A DNA stretch of 48,215 nt from Euryarchaeota archaeon UBA462 (GCA_002506755.1 DAYD01000023.1:113791-162005), one strand, 5' to 3'; shown: positions 8,518-17,312, numbered from the stretch's first letter. A program made the numbers and translations. Notes: generated from the letters alone by a model not told the origin.

Positions 8518-10205
8518 AGTTCTACCCCCCATCTTTTCATTACCTCATGAGCAGCTTTAGCAGGATTAACTTCAACAAGATCAATTCTCTCTGCAAAAAG
8601 CATAGCTCCTTGTCCGTCGACTGAACATCTTCCCCGAATTAGTACTTTTTTGCCCAAGACAAGGTTCTGGAGTCGGGAAATAAAATCTTGGCTGCTGGTG
8701 ACAGAAATTTCTTTTTTCACCTCTTCCATACTCATTCCTAAGAATGACTCAGCAGCATCCCTCCCGAGGAATAGATTTGCATTGGAGATTCCATTGTCAA
8801 CAACGAATCTGAGTCGCAAATCCTCCTCACCTCTTTGGGGGCCATGTTCGGAGCAGGAACCATCCCTCAACATCCTCCTACATTCTGGGCATCTTTCTAT
8901 GATTCCAGATCCACTGTTTATTGCCACCACTGTCCCTTCTGTGGTTATTCCCCTTCGTGACCCACCAAGAGTGATTTCAGTTAGGCCCACCTCGACCCAG
9001 TGATTCTCCGGGTCCAGCTTTTCCCATGGTTTGTCTGATAGGCTGGAAACCTGGGCCAAGTCATCAATGACCAAATCAGGCGAGCCCTGCCAGAATTGGA
9101 CTCTTCCTCCTTCGATCCTGATAAATTCCCCCGGTTCAGGATCAAAATCGCACCAAGCAGTGAGTCTACATCTGCCCGTTGGATCCATTACGTCTCCGCT
9201 TCTTACTACCCTCTTGTTCCCATCATCAGAATCGAAGGTCCTCTGGTTCCAATTTTCTATCTGTAAGGTTATCGCGACGTCTCTCATGCCGTTCCTCAAG
9301 TCTTCGATGGACACTATTGTGGCTGCTTCCAGTTCCTCGATCTCTGGAAAGGCAGAGTCATGGTAGGACTCGATAACAGTCCCATCATTGATATTGATCT
9401 CGGGGGTATCCCTGAACTTCCTCACGCTAGCGCCCACAATCTTCACCAGAGATCCTGCTTCATGATCGAATTCCTTCCAAGATAGGAAACCTATGTTGCC
9501 AGATGAGTCCGCGATCCTCCCCCTGACCACGGGTATCTCCCCACTACCGTCTCTCCTGACAATAACGTCAGATTTTGTTGACAGAATCCTTCCAACTAGG
9601 TTTACGAAACCCTCTACTTCAGATGCCTCTGAGATGCTTATTGGCTCGTCACCGGTTGGCGGGGAGGATGCCCCGCCTTCCTTCAATACAGTTACCCTAG
9701 TGGTCCTGTTTATGTTAAGTGACCTCTTGTTATTCCATTCATTCACTGAGGCACCCTCAAGCCTAACTATTGAGCCAGGAATCAGAGCATTGCCTTTGTC
9801 ACCCCAGTCCTTGTAGTCCCATCTATTCCTTTCGGAGCTCACCTCCCATGGGTTGTCCTCTATCCATCCGAAGGCTATCTGACGCTCCTCGCCCCTCACC
9901 ATTTGTGTTCTCGGAGTGTAAGAGACCACGGCAACTTCGATTGTTACATTCCTGTCATCTGCCTCTAGCTCGGAGAATCTCCCTACAGTCTTCTCTTCCC
10001 TGACCGCTACTGAGGCTATGCTAGAGTCCTCCAAACCCCCTGCAGCCTGAAATTTTCTGATTACGGATCTCAAAGCATCCTCTGGCGGGATTAGGAATTC
10101 ATTTTCGTACCTGGAGAACTCCTTTCCTATCTCATCCTCATCTGCATCTGGGCATTCCTGCTTAACTACCGTTATCTGGTTGGCGTATGTCATCTTGTCA
10201 CTCAT
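8514..10205 (-). CDS. rpa: Replication protein A, multi-OB-fold with zinc finger
   Basis: Single-stranded-DNA-binding protein of about 563 residues. At least three OB-fold repeats are visible by the recurring pattern of a basic/aromatic strand followed by IRLEGA-, VKIVGA- or IRIEGG-type turns (for example RLEGASVNEWNNKRSLNI, KIVGASVRKFRDTPEINI, RIEGGRVQFWQGSPDLVI). They are followed by a zinc finger, Cys-x2-Cys-x8-Cys-x2-His, around residues 439-454 (CPECRRMLRDGSCSEH), and a last OB-like region. This is the layout of euryarchaeal RPA large proteins. The ATG at 10205 has GGTGAG just upstream and is preferred over a TTG at 10226. Its stop overlaps the ATG of the RPA-associated gene. About 229 bases separate it from divergent mogA. 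Confidence 0.9.
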   Translation of the reverse strand: MSDKMTYANQITVVKQECPDADEDEIGKEFSRYENEFLIPPEDALRSVIRKFQAAGGLEDSSIASVAVREEKTVGRFSELEADDRNVTIEVAVVSYTPRTQMVRGEERQIAFGWIEDNPWEVSSERNRWDYKDWGDKGNALIPGSIVRLEGASVNEWNNKRSLNINRTTRVTVLKEGGASSPPTGDEPISISEASEVEGFVNLVGRILSTKSDVIVRRDGSGEIPVVRGRIADSSGNIGFLSWKEFDHEAGSLVKIVGASVRKFRDTPEININDGTVIESYHDSAFPEIEELEAATIVSIEDLRNGMRDVAITLQIENWNQRTFDSDDGNKRVVRSGDVMDPTGRCRLTAWCDFDPEPGEFIRIEGGRVQFWQGSPDLVIDDLAQVSSLSDKPWEKLDPENHWVEVGLTEITLGGSRRGITTEGTVVAINSGSGIIERCPECRRMLRDGSCSEHGPQRGEEDLRLRFVVDNGISNANLFLGRDAAESFLGMSMEEVKKEISVTSSQDFISRLQNLVLGKKVLIRGRCSVDGQGAMLFAERIDLVEVNPAKAAHEVMKRWGVEL

Positions 10206-10434
10206 TCTCTCACCATGCTCAGGCAACTGGTGATGAGGCTACCTCACGCGATTCAACTCGCCACAAGGACATCAGAAACGACCTTGATCTGGAAACGATT
10301 GTTAGTGCATGGTGGGGTAGACTCGGCACCTCATTACCTCCGGGTAGTGATGTTCGAATCGGCGGTCTTTGAACGTGTCCATTAAACACACTATTCACCG
10401 ACGGCGTTTTCTCCACAACCCTCCTCGACTACCT

Positions 10435-10986
10435 ATGGCCGATAAGGAAATCTGCAAGTTTGGCATTATTACCGCCTCCGATAGGGCTAGCTCAGGAGAA
10501 TACAATGACCTCAGTGGACCAGCAATCGAGGCATTCTTGGAAGAGGCATTGACGTCGAATTGGGAGGTAGTCTACCGAGTTATACCTGATGATCAAGACA
10601 AGATAGAGCAATCCCTTATTGAGCTAGTAGATTCAGAAAAATGTTCAGTAATAGTTACCACGGGAGGTACTGGACCCTCTGCAAGGGACGTCACTCCCGA
10701 GGCAACCGTGTCAATCTGTGACAGAATATTGCCTGGATTTGGTGAGCAGATGAGGGCGATATCGATGCAATACGTCCCTACAGCGATGCTTTCCCGTCAG
10801 ACTGCTGGCACTAGGGGCTCATCACTTATCATCAACCTGCCCGGCTCCCCCAGGTCGATTAGGGAGATTCTAGATTCTGTATTCTCGGCCGTTCCCTATT
10901 GTGTCGACCTAATCGGAGGTCCATACATCACCACTGATCCTTCTGTTGTTGACTCATTCAGACCACCTAATGCCAGACACGAATGA
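10435..10986 (+). CDS. moaB: Molybdopterin adenylyltransferase (MoaB/MogA)
   Basis: Activates molybdopterin by adenylylation before metal insertion in molybdenum/tungsten cofactor synthesis. About 183 residues. It shows the family core: TTGGTGPSARDVTPEAT around residues 74-90 (GGTG and RDxTPEA, substrate binding), SRQTAGTRGSSLIINLPGSP near 122-141, and the early GIITASDRASSGEY strand. The frame can be opened at a TTG at 10369, but homologs begin close to the ATG at 10435 (MADKEI), which is chosen here. The stop overlaps the start of the RNase PH gene as ATGA, so the two are translationally coupled. No other cofactor genes are in the window, so the enzyme's clients are not visible. Confidence 0.88.
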   Translation: MADKEICKFGIITASDRASSGEYNDLSGPAIEAFLEEALTSNWEVVYRVIPDDQDKIEQSLIELVDSEKCSVIVTTGGTGPSARDVTPEATVSICDRILPGFGEQMRAISMQYVPTAMLSRQTAGTRGSSLIINLPGSPRSIREILDSVFSAVPYCVDLIGGPYITTDPSVVDSFRPPNARHE

Positions 10987-11843
10987 TTCATCCGCTGGAC
11001 TCTGTTCGGATGATCATGGCGAAAGTGAAGTCCGGCATAGGGCCAATGAAAAGGAAAAATAACGAGATGAGGGAAATCAAAGTCCAAATTGACTACACCC
11101 AAAATGCTCTTGCTTCTTTGGTTTACTCCCAAGGTGATACAATGGTCCTTGTTTGCGTCACCAAAGCAGATTCTCTTCCGCGGTGGTTTCCAAGGGATGC
11201 TCAGAGAGGTTGGGTTCATGCAGAATACTCACTCCTCCCAGGCTCAACGAACACTAGGTTTCGAAGAGAGCGAAATGGTGCCAAGGGAAGAACAATGGAA
11301 ATAGAGAGATTGGTAGCTCGCTCCCTAAGGGCTGCAATAGACCTTGAGGAGCTCGGTCCAGTGGCCCTAACCATTGACTGTGATATCCTGAATGCCGACG
11401 GGGGTACTAGATGCGCCTCAATAACAGCCGCTAGTATAGCACTTAGGCTTGCCATTAGAAGACTGATCTCTTCGGGGGAGTCAGTGCCCAAATCAAAAAG
11501 GCTCACAAAGGAAGAAATTAGGAAAGGAGAGACGCCCGTGGAACTCAATGAGCAAGATCGGAAAGATCACGAAAGGACGGTTATGCCGAATGATGTTGCA
11601 GCCTTAAGTGTCGGTGTGGTAGATGGAAAAGTATGGACCGATCTCGACTACTCCTTGGATAGCAATGCAGACGTTGACATGAACGTTGTAATGACCAGCT
11701 CCGGTCAATTTGTGGAGGTTCAAGGCACGGGGGAGGAAGCGACTTACTCCAGAGATGAGCTTGATGAGCTTGTCGACGCAGCAGTCACGGGCATAACAAA
11801 AATACACAAGATTCAATCTGAGATACTCTCTGGCTCTGTCTGA
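10983..11843 (+). CDS. rph: RNase PH, bacterial type
   Basis: Phosphorolytic 3'-5' exoribonuclease that trims tRNA 3' ends. The 286-residue sequence follows bacterial RNase PH rather than archaeal Rrp41: GWVHAEYSLLPGSTNTR, GRTMEIERLVARSLRAAID, DCDILNADGGTRCASIT, VDMNVVMTSSGQFVEVQGT. The arginines of the phosphate site are kept. Compared with bacterial enzymes there is a charged insertion of roughly 28 residues after the LISSGE helix and before AALSVG, and an N-terminal extension rich in Lys. The ATG overlaps the moaB stop (ATGA). The stop codon (11841-11843) directly touches the encoded CCA end of a convergent tRNA-Phe gene. Transfer from bacteria is likely but inferred. Confidence 0.9.
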   Translation: MIHPLDSVRMIMAKVKSGIGPMKRKNNEMREIKVQIDYTQNALASLVYSQGDTMVLVCVTKADSLPRWFPRDAQRGWVHAEYSLLPGSTNTRFRRERNGAKGRTMEIERLVARSLRAAIDLEELGPVALTIDCDILNADGGTRCASITAASIALRLAIRRLISSGESVPKSKRLTKEEIRKGETPVELNEQDRKDHERTVMPNDVAALSVGVVDGKVWTDLDYSLDSNADVDMNVVMTSSGQFVEVQGTGEEATYSRDELDELVDAAVTGITKIHKIQSEILSGSV

Positions 11844-11919
11844 TGGTGGGACTGGCCGGACTTGAACCAGCGGCCTCCGCATCTTCAGTGCGGCGCTCTC
11901 CCAGCTGAGCTACAGTCCC
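11844..11919 (-). tRNA. tRNA-Phe (GAA), CCA encoded
   Basis: On the minus strand a complete cloverleaf folds. The acceptor is GGGACTG pairing CAGTCCC with discriminator A, and the D arm is GCTC...GAGC. The anticodon stem is CCGCA/TGCGG around the loop CTGAAGA, with anticodon GAA. The T loop reads TTCAAGT. No intron is present, and the terminal CCA is encoded (11844-11846). The mature tRNA without CCA is 11847-11919. It abuts the rph stop codon with no gap. Confidence 0.96.
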
Positions 11920-11946
11920 GTAGCACTCTCCGCCACCACAGTCCCG
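11912..11946. repeat. 9-bp direct repeat of the tRNA-Phe 5' end
   Basis: ACAGTCCCG occurs at 11912-11920 (5' end of the tRNA-Phe gene, plus-strand reading) and again at 11938-11946, offset by 26 bases. On the minus strand the upstream copy precedes GTGGTGGCGGAGAG, loosely resembling the tRNA D arm. It may be a remnant of a partial tRNA duplication, or chance. Confidence 0.3.
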
Positions 11947-12030
11947 ACTTCAATACTTCCCAAGCCGTCAATCATTAACACACCTCAGTGCAGGGAGTAA
12001 CTAGATATCCTCTAATAAATTGTTGAACCC

Positions 12031-15000
12031 ATGAGCAATACTCCGGCAGATAGGGTAATCAGGAACGATGTTGATGCCTCAGTAGCAGGACTCTATGCAT
12101 CCCTGGTCGCGGGTGGGCTGATGTTAGCCTACGCCATATACTATGTAACGGTTGTTAACGTACAAAATGACTACTCTTTCCTCACATTAGGTCTCGTGAC
12201 CGGACTAACGGCAATCTCGATAATAGGGATGCACGAATTTTTCAGGAGTCGACATGGAGTTGGAAGGCCTGAGAACCCGATAGAGGAGTACGGTGGCGCC
12301 ACTGCAGTTCTGATGGGCACTCTGTCTGTGGTTTGGCTCTCTCGCTTCGCGGTATTTTATGCGGGACCTGAGAAGGGCTGGATAGAATATCAAGATGGCT
12401 TGGTGTGGATGCCAGTTTGGCTTTCTTTACTCCAATCCTGCCTGGTGCTCGGAGTGATGGAAGTAAGTACAAGGATGATTCAGCGGCACTCCCTCGGAAC
12501 ACTTCCCAGGACCATTGTAGTGCTGGCTCCATTAAGCCTCGTCTACAGTGGTATCGGCATCTGGCTAGACTATGCTAGAGGAGATCTGGAAATATTCGTC
12601 ACTGCGTCTGTACTCTTGACGACAACTTCGGCTATCCTCTACTCGCTTAGGCTTGGCAGAGCGGTCCTATATCTTGCATCGTCCGGCTTCGCAGTCGCCC
12701 TACCAATATACATGACATCAACTGGATGGGGTGACATCCAGTTCGCTTCGTTGCTTGTTCCCATTGCCATAGTTGTGGGTACTACGGCAACAGATAGGAG
12801 CCTCTCAAAGAAGATGATTGAAAACGGCTCAGGAGTAGTCGTCGCCGCAATACTGTTCTGCCAAATAATATCAGCATCGGAAGAGGCTTCCTTCGCACTA
12901 GCCGGATCATTCGAGATTGAACACCCATTCGGACTAACATTCTGGCTCTGGTTGGGCCTCCTAGTTGGGTGGTTCGCTCCAACAACTATGCAAAGAACTC
13001 CTGCTATGCCAATTGGACTTGCCCTCGCACTTGCACTTCTGGCCGATGAAGCAGCTCTAGTGGGGTGGGCTGTAGGGATCGCCGCGTTCGTCTATCTAGA
13101 AACCAGACCTCAAGCCAGAGATTGGGTCGTGAGATTAACGTTCTGTGCAATGATGGCCTCTTGGTGGATTTCTGCGGTAGTAAATGGAATCTTGGCACTA
13201 GATGGATATTTTTGCACTAATCTTCCCGATGGGAGTGAATTATGCACTATTTCCAATCACAAGGTTTTGGTTTCAATCGGCGGTTATTCGCTCCTAGCCG
13301 TCAATGCTTCTGCATACCTGTTGTTTCCTTTACTACTTGGTCTTGGTATGTGGGCGCAGAGAAGAGGTCGCTTGGGCCTGTTTAATGGCCCGCCGATGCT
13401 TCTTCTCCTAGCCTCCTTGAATATACCAATCATTGTAGCCGCAGGGGACTTTATGACTGTATTAATCGTCGTTGCTTCACTATACCAACTCATACTGCTC
13501 CATTCCGAAAATGAAGCTGGTGAAGGGGTAAATATTGCAATCAAAAGGGCATTGGTCATAGCACCAATAGTATGTTCGATAGGAATACAGGCTATCGATG
13601 AACCAAAATTTATGACCAATATAACAATGGTAATTCCAATATTGTCCGCTGCAGCAATTTACGTTATCTGCCATCGTCACAGGACAAGGGGTGAGAACCT
13701 CATCCTTCGGCCCGAGGTCGGGGCAATATTTTTCCTCATCTTCGTCTTTTTAATGGTCAACCTTCGCGAGCTATCGGAATATGGACTAATCGAACTAGAT
13801 AGCAATCAAAGAGTGATTCTTACGCTATTCTGTTTGACACTTTTCTCCACGATACTGGCAGTTGAAGGTGGAGCGATCGCAGAGACCAGTCCTTTGGAGA
13901 AGCTGGTCGGGCTGATTTACCTACTCCCAGCAGCAATGCTAACCTCAGAAATACTTACACAGGAGCTGGCAAATACCGGCTCACTAATTATTAGAGACCT
14001 TCTAGTGCTCTCTTCCCCCCTTGTTGTTCATCTTCGCACCAAGGCAATCCAGGATCTGTCTGACGAAGCCAGGGCAATAGGATCAATGACACTCCTGCTC
14101 CTCCTTGCTTTGGGATTAACGGATGTTTCAGGTGGCCTTCTAGCTCTGACTATCTTTGGTATTTCGGTGCAGAGAGCCACCAAACATGTCAATACCCCAG
14201 TACTCCTTTCACTCCCTCTATTTGCCCTAATCTACTCTTCTTGGTTCTACAACAGAGAAATTGGAGCGGACTTCATTTGGTCAGTTTTATTCGACTTTCC
14301 CTACTTGGGGGAGCTAACTGACCTGACACCGTTTGAAACCCCTCGCTGGGCCAGTATTCTCCTCTTTTCGATCCCGGCATATGTGGCATTTTACTATCCA
14401 TCAGATAGGGAACGGGAGGAAGGCCCCAGATATGGGCCGGAACAGCTTTTCGGACCTGTTGCAGCAGCACTACTCGGGGTAGCAGTGCTCCTTCCTGATG
14501 TTAGGACCGCTCCAATCCTAATCGTAATCGTACTCACTATCGGGGCATGGAGGGGGGGAGTTGCGAATTGGTTCTACGTCAACCCAATAGCATCTCTATG
14601 GGCGTTTTCCAGTCTTATTGGCTATCTCAATGACTCTATGATGCCAGCAAATCAAAGTATTCTATGGGAGAGCTCACTTGTTGCAGCAGGTTCGGTGTCA
14701 TTCGCACAATTCTTCTTCTTTCAGAAAGGCAATCTTCTTGCGAATTTGGATGAAGAATCCAAAGACCAGCACGAATATATCGGAGTCTTCTCCAGAGGTT
14801 TTGGTTATCTTTTCATTCTATTTTCAGGCGGGATAAGCTACTTCCTGCCCTTTTTATCGTCCGTTCTAATCGGTTGGGACGGACTACGAAAGGGCGCCCC
14901 AGGTTTAGTGAAGATTTCGATATTCATGCAATGGTTAGCTCTTTCATTTTTCCTTTCAGAAGACGTTGGGATCGACGAGGAAATTGCTCTTTTGTGGCCT

Positions 15001-15801
15001 ATTATTGTCGGCCTATGTATGGTAATACTTTCTTGGCAAAGAAGGGAGATTAATGGTGGCGACTCACTGTTTTTAATTATGATACAGGAAGATGACTTCG
15101 ATTCTGAGAGGGATTTGGGCCTATTTGGTTCAGCCTTCATCCTTGTGCCTATGATTCCGTTATCAGATTACATTGAGTTTGAGGCCTCTTTTGGACTCTC
15201 TATCGTATTTCTGTCCATGCACCATGTAGTGCTAGGGTTTGGGAGGGACCAAGGATGGAGGAGGACATTCAGCCTAATAGGTATGCCAACTGGTTTGATT
15301 GTCACTGGTACTCAGTTGGGCGATTTGGTAATGGTATTGATGCTCTTCCTGGCAGCTCTAACTTTGATTGGTCAGGCAGTTTTGTATGCTTCTAGGGGAG
15401 GATTGGAGCTGGGCAGCACGATAGAAGGCGACTCGCCTATACTTTCTTCTGTGGGCATTCCCTCCAAATCTGAGAAAATTGACGCAAAACCACAGGAAGA
15501 ATCATCTGATAATGTTGGGGAAACATACGAAGAAAAATCGGGAGATGGGGGTGGAAATGCCGAGGTAATTTTGGAAGAAAAATCTACTGAGAAAGCAACA
15601 GATACGATCGATGAAAATCCTCCACTATTCTCTTCGATCGATGCAGAATTCGGTATTAGATTGGAGCCCTCGTTGATTTCCAAACTCAACTCTCTAATTA
15701 TTTCCGATCCGACGATAGATTTCGATAAGTGGTCACCCGTTCTTGCCATAAACAAGAATGGGGCTATAGTCCTTAATTGGGAGAGTTCGGAGGAAGAATA
15801 G
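12031..15801 (+). CDS. Giant polytopic membrane protein of unknown function
   Basis: A 1256-residue protein that I do not recognise. From residue 20 to about 1120 it is a nearly unbroken series of hydrophobic segments of 18-22 residues separated by short loops, roughly thirty or more membrane helices. No transporter, polymerase or kinase motif stands out. Charged residues occur singly in loops (for example HEFFRSRHGVGRPE near 70 and RHRTRGENLILRPE near 550). From about residue 1123 a soluble acidic linker rich in Glu/Ser/Lys leads to a small C-terminal domain (about 1195-1250, LEPSLISKLNSLIISDPTID ... PVLAINKNGAIVLNW). It stands alone, preceded by tRNA-Phe (divergent) and facing the cold-shock gene, 25 bases between ends. 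Similarity within the repeat-like helices was not established by eye. Confidence 0.7.
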   Translation: MSNTPADRVIRNDVDASVAGLYASLVAGGLMLAYAIYYVTVVNVQNDYSFLTLGLVTGLTAISIIGMHEFFRSRHGVGRPENPIEEYGGATAVLMGTLSVVWLSRFAVFYAGPEKGWIEYQDGLVWMPVWLSLLQSCLVLGVMEVSTRMIQRHSLGTLPRTIVVLAPLSLVYSGIGIWLDYARGDLEIFVTASVLLTTTSAILYSLRLGRAVLYLASSGFAVALPIYMTSTGWGDIQFASLLVPIAIVVGTTATDRSLSKKMIENGSGVVVAAILFCQIISASEEASFALAGSFEIEHPFGLTFWLWLGLLVGWFAPTTMQRTPAMPIGLALALALLADEAALVGWAVGIAAFVYLETRPQARDWVVRLTFCAMMASWWISAVVNGILALDGYFCTNLPDGSELCTISNHKVLVSIGGYSLLAVNASAYLLFPLLLGLGMWAQRRGRLGLFNGPPMLLLLASLNIPIIVAAGDFMTVLIVVASLYQLILLHSENEAGEGVNIAIKRALVIAPIVCSIGIQAIDEPKFMTNITMVIPILSAAAIYVICHRHRTRGENLILRPEVGAIFFLIFVFLMVNLRELSEYGLIELDSNQRVILTLFCLTLFSTILAVEGGAIAETSPLEKLVGLIYLLPAAMLTSEILTQELANTGSLIIRDLLVLSSPLVVHLRTKAIQDLSDEARAIGSMTLLLLLALGLTDVSGGLLALTIFGISVQRATKHVNTPVLLSLPLFALIYSSWFYNREIGADFIWSVLFDFPYLGELTDLTPFETPRWASILLFSIPAYVAFYYPSDREREEGPRYGPEQLFGPVAAALLGVAVLLPDVRTAPILIVIVLTIGAWRGGVANWFYVNPIASLWAFSSLIGYLNDSMMPANQSILWESSLVAAGSVSFAQFFFFQKGNLLANLDEESKDQHEYIGVFSRGFGYLFILFSGGISYFLPFLSSVLIGWDGLRKGAPGLVKISIFMQWLALSFFLSEDVGIDEEIALLWPIIVGLCMVILSWQRREINGGDSLFLIMIQEDDFDSERDLGLFGSAFILVPMIPLSDYIEFEASFGLSIVFLSMHHVVLGFGRDQGWRRTFSLIGMPTGLIVTGTQLGDLVMVLMLFLAALTLIGQAVLYASRGGLELGSTIEGDSPILSSVGIPSKSEKIDAKPQEESSDNVGETYEEKSGDGGGNAEVILEEKSTEKATDTIDENPPLFSSIDAEFGIRLEPSLISKLNSLIISDPTIDFDKWSPVLAINKNGAIVLNWESSEEE

Positions 15802-15826
15802 GGCTTTGTGAGGCCCTTCACTAAAC

Positions 15827-16030
15827 TTATTCTTCTTCGCCGTCTACCCTTCTTACGTTGACCGCGTTAGGCCCCTTGGGTCCTTCTCCTACTTCAAATT
15901 CAACAGAATCCCCATCTCTGATCCTGCCCTCTACCTGGGTTGTGTGGACGAACAGGTCTTCCCCATCCTCCCTACCAATAAACCCGTATCCTTTTACATG
16001 GTTGAACCACTTTACTGTTCCCTGCTCCAT
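15827..16030 (-). CDS. Cold-shock domain protein (CspA family)
   Basis: A 67-residue single cold-shock domain, a five-stranded OB fold that binds single-stranded RNA and DNA and acts as an RNA chaperone. Both RNA-binding motifs are intact: KGYGFIGR (RNP1) and DLFVHTTQV (RNP2), preceded by the canonical GTVKWFN start. The C terminus has two extra acidic residues but length is normal. Many archaea lack this family, but it is known in several mesophilic euryarchaea. Just upstream on the minus strand is a TATA-like element and a short inverted repeat (separate entries). It is a single-gene unit with convergent downstream and same-strand upstream neighbours. Confidence 0.95.
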   Translation of the reverse strand: MEQGTVKWFNHVKGYGFIGREDGEDLFVHTTQVEGRIRDGDSVEFEVGEGPKGPNAVNVRRVDGEEE

Positions 16031-16036
16031 ATTACC

Positions 16037-16052
16037 CCGGCACCAAAGCCGG
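16037..16052. promoter_or_regulatory. Inverted repeat between TATA-like element and cold-shock start
   Basis: CCGGC and GCCGG form a perfect 5-bp inverted repeat with a 6-base loop. It lies 7 to 22 bases before the ATG, between the TATA-like element and the predicted transcription start. It could be an operator or, if transcribed, a 5' hairpin. Seen directly; function inferred. Confidence 0.3.
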
Positions 16053-16066
16053 TTATTGAATTAAAC
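16053..16066 (-). promoter_or_regulatory. TATA-like element of the cold-shock gene
   Basis: Minus-strand AGTTTAATTCAATA centred near 16059, about 28 bases before the ATG at 16030. This spacing would place the transcription start at or within a few bases of the ATG (leaderless or very short leader). Confidence 0.35.
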
Positions 16067-16087
16067 TAGTCAAATGTGTGCTATGAA

Positions 16088-17233
16088 CTAGAACACGTCA
16101 TCCTCATCATCCCCTTCGTCAAAGGTCATCATCCCTCCGGTTTTTCCCGTTTTGCCCTTCTGGACCTTTTTTGCGGGAGCCTTCTTTGCTGGGGCTTCCT
16201 TGACTGGTTCTGGTGACTCGCCAGTGAGGTGCGCTCTTCTTGCCGCAGCCGCCTCTTCCTCCTTACGCTTGAGCTCCTCCGGATCTATGCCTTGTTGAGC
16301 CGCCAGTTTAGCTCGTCTTTCGTCTCTTGCTCGGATTTCAAGGAGTCTTTGCCTAGCCTTGTCATAGTGCTGTAGCATGTACATTGCATCATGCTCCAAC
16401 AATGGGGAGTCTGAGATTATGGTTATGTCCATCCAATCCCCTTCTTCGGCTAAATATTCAGCGAATGGCTCGAACTTAAGGTCTGATTTCTTAATTTGTG
16501 TGTAGTGCAAAGCATTTCCCATCCTGTGCTCTACTCCCGCAAAGTGACAGTAGAAGGTAGACCCGCCGTAGGTCTCCCTGGCTTGATCAAAGAGCTCGGC
16601 GTAATCTTCGCTAGTCCTGAGTCTCCCGTGTCCCCTGGCGTGGATATGGCCCATATTCAGTACGGGAACTGTGCCTTCGACGTGGTTGCACACCTCCAAA
16701 ACCTCTTCCACAGTACCCCATAGCTCCTGCCTCCCAGAGGTCTCAATACCGACAAGTGATGGCTCAGCTTCGTGAACCCAAGGGAATGCAGAATAATCTT
16801 CTTCCTCTTCAGCGTCACCCCAAACCTCTCTAACTCTATCGACTACTCCTGCCATGACGTTTGCTACCTGCTCGTTTGCATCAGATCCCGGTTCGTACTC
16901 TGCATAGGGGCCGACGTGAAAAGTTAGGTGTCTTGCATTGATTATTTTACCAGCCTGAAGGCTAGTCTCCATTTTAGAAAGTGTCCGGTTCCTCTCTCTC
17001 CTGCTACCAAGCAATTCTGCATAATACGGGCCATGCATGTTCATTTCAAAATCGGACTTCCACGAGAGTATCCCTGCCTGCCAGTACTGATCGAAGTGTT
17101 GCGGCTGAATTGTCCGAACGGTCTGAACCTCCATTGCGTCTAGGCCTAAAACGGTAATATCATCCATTCCCTCGACAATAGTTCGCCCCTTACAGGAAAG
17201 AGGAACTCCGGCCGGACCTAGTTTAATCGGCAT
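16088..17233 (-). CDS. nfo: Endonuclease IV-family AP endonuclease with charged tail
   Basis: TIM-barrel nuclease of the endonuclease IV family (incision at abasic sites in base-excision repair), 381 residues. The metal-site strands are recognisable in order: MHGPYY near residue 66, FHVGPYAEY near 104, GIETSG near 163, LNMGHIHARG near 193, YCHFAGVEHRMG near 228, and ISDSPLLEHDA near 272. Some expected ligands differ from the E. coli enzyme: Asn where Asp is usual in the fourth motif, and Asp-Ser in place of the last Glu-Thr. The same face of the barrel is nevertheless kept. Residues beyond about 300 form an added tail: helix-rich KR/E, then a lysine-alanine-proline stretch (EAPAKKAPAKK) and an acidic end. 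The tail probably aids DNA or protein binding. The start is the ATG at 17233. Confidence 0.82.
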   Translation of the reverse strand: MPIKLGPAGVPLSCKGRTIVEGMDDITVLGLDAMEVQTVRTIQPQHFDQYWQAGILSWKSDFEMNMHGPYYAELLGSRRERNRTLSKMETSLQAGKIINARHLTFHVGPYAEYEPGSDANEQVANVMAGVVDRVREVWGDAEEEEDYSAFPWVHEAEPSLVGIETSGRQELWGTVEEVLEVCNHVEGTVPVLNMGHIHARGHGRLRTSEDYAELFDQARETYGGSTFYCHFAGVEHRMGNALHYTQIKKSDLKFEPFAEYLAEEGDWMDITIISDSPLLEHDAMYMLQHYDKARQRLLEIRARDERRAKLAAQQGIDPEELKRKEEEAAAARRAHLTGESPEPVKEAPAKKAPAKKVQKGKTGKTGGMMTFDEGDDEDDVF

Positions 17234-17312
17234 TCCCTTTGTCCTCGCGGGTCCGGCCGAACGGGTGTCCCTTCAAAAGGGGTTTCCGTTGATGGCTCAC
17301 TAAACTCCCCGA

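Noticed and set aside
10230..10300. Box C (GTGATGA) between rpa and moaB, as a possible C/D guide RNA
   Set aside because: No D or D' box (CTGA) follows within the usual 50-70 bases, so a guide RNA cannot be supported.
10983..11843. Assignment as exosome subunit Rrp41
   Set aside because: Diagnostic blocks match bacterial RNase PH and not Rrp41, and no other exosome gene is adjacent.
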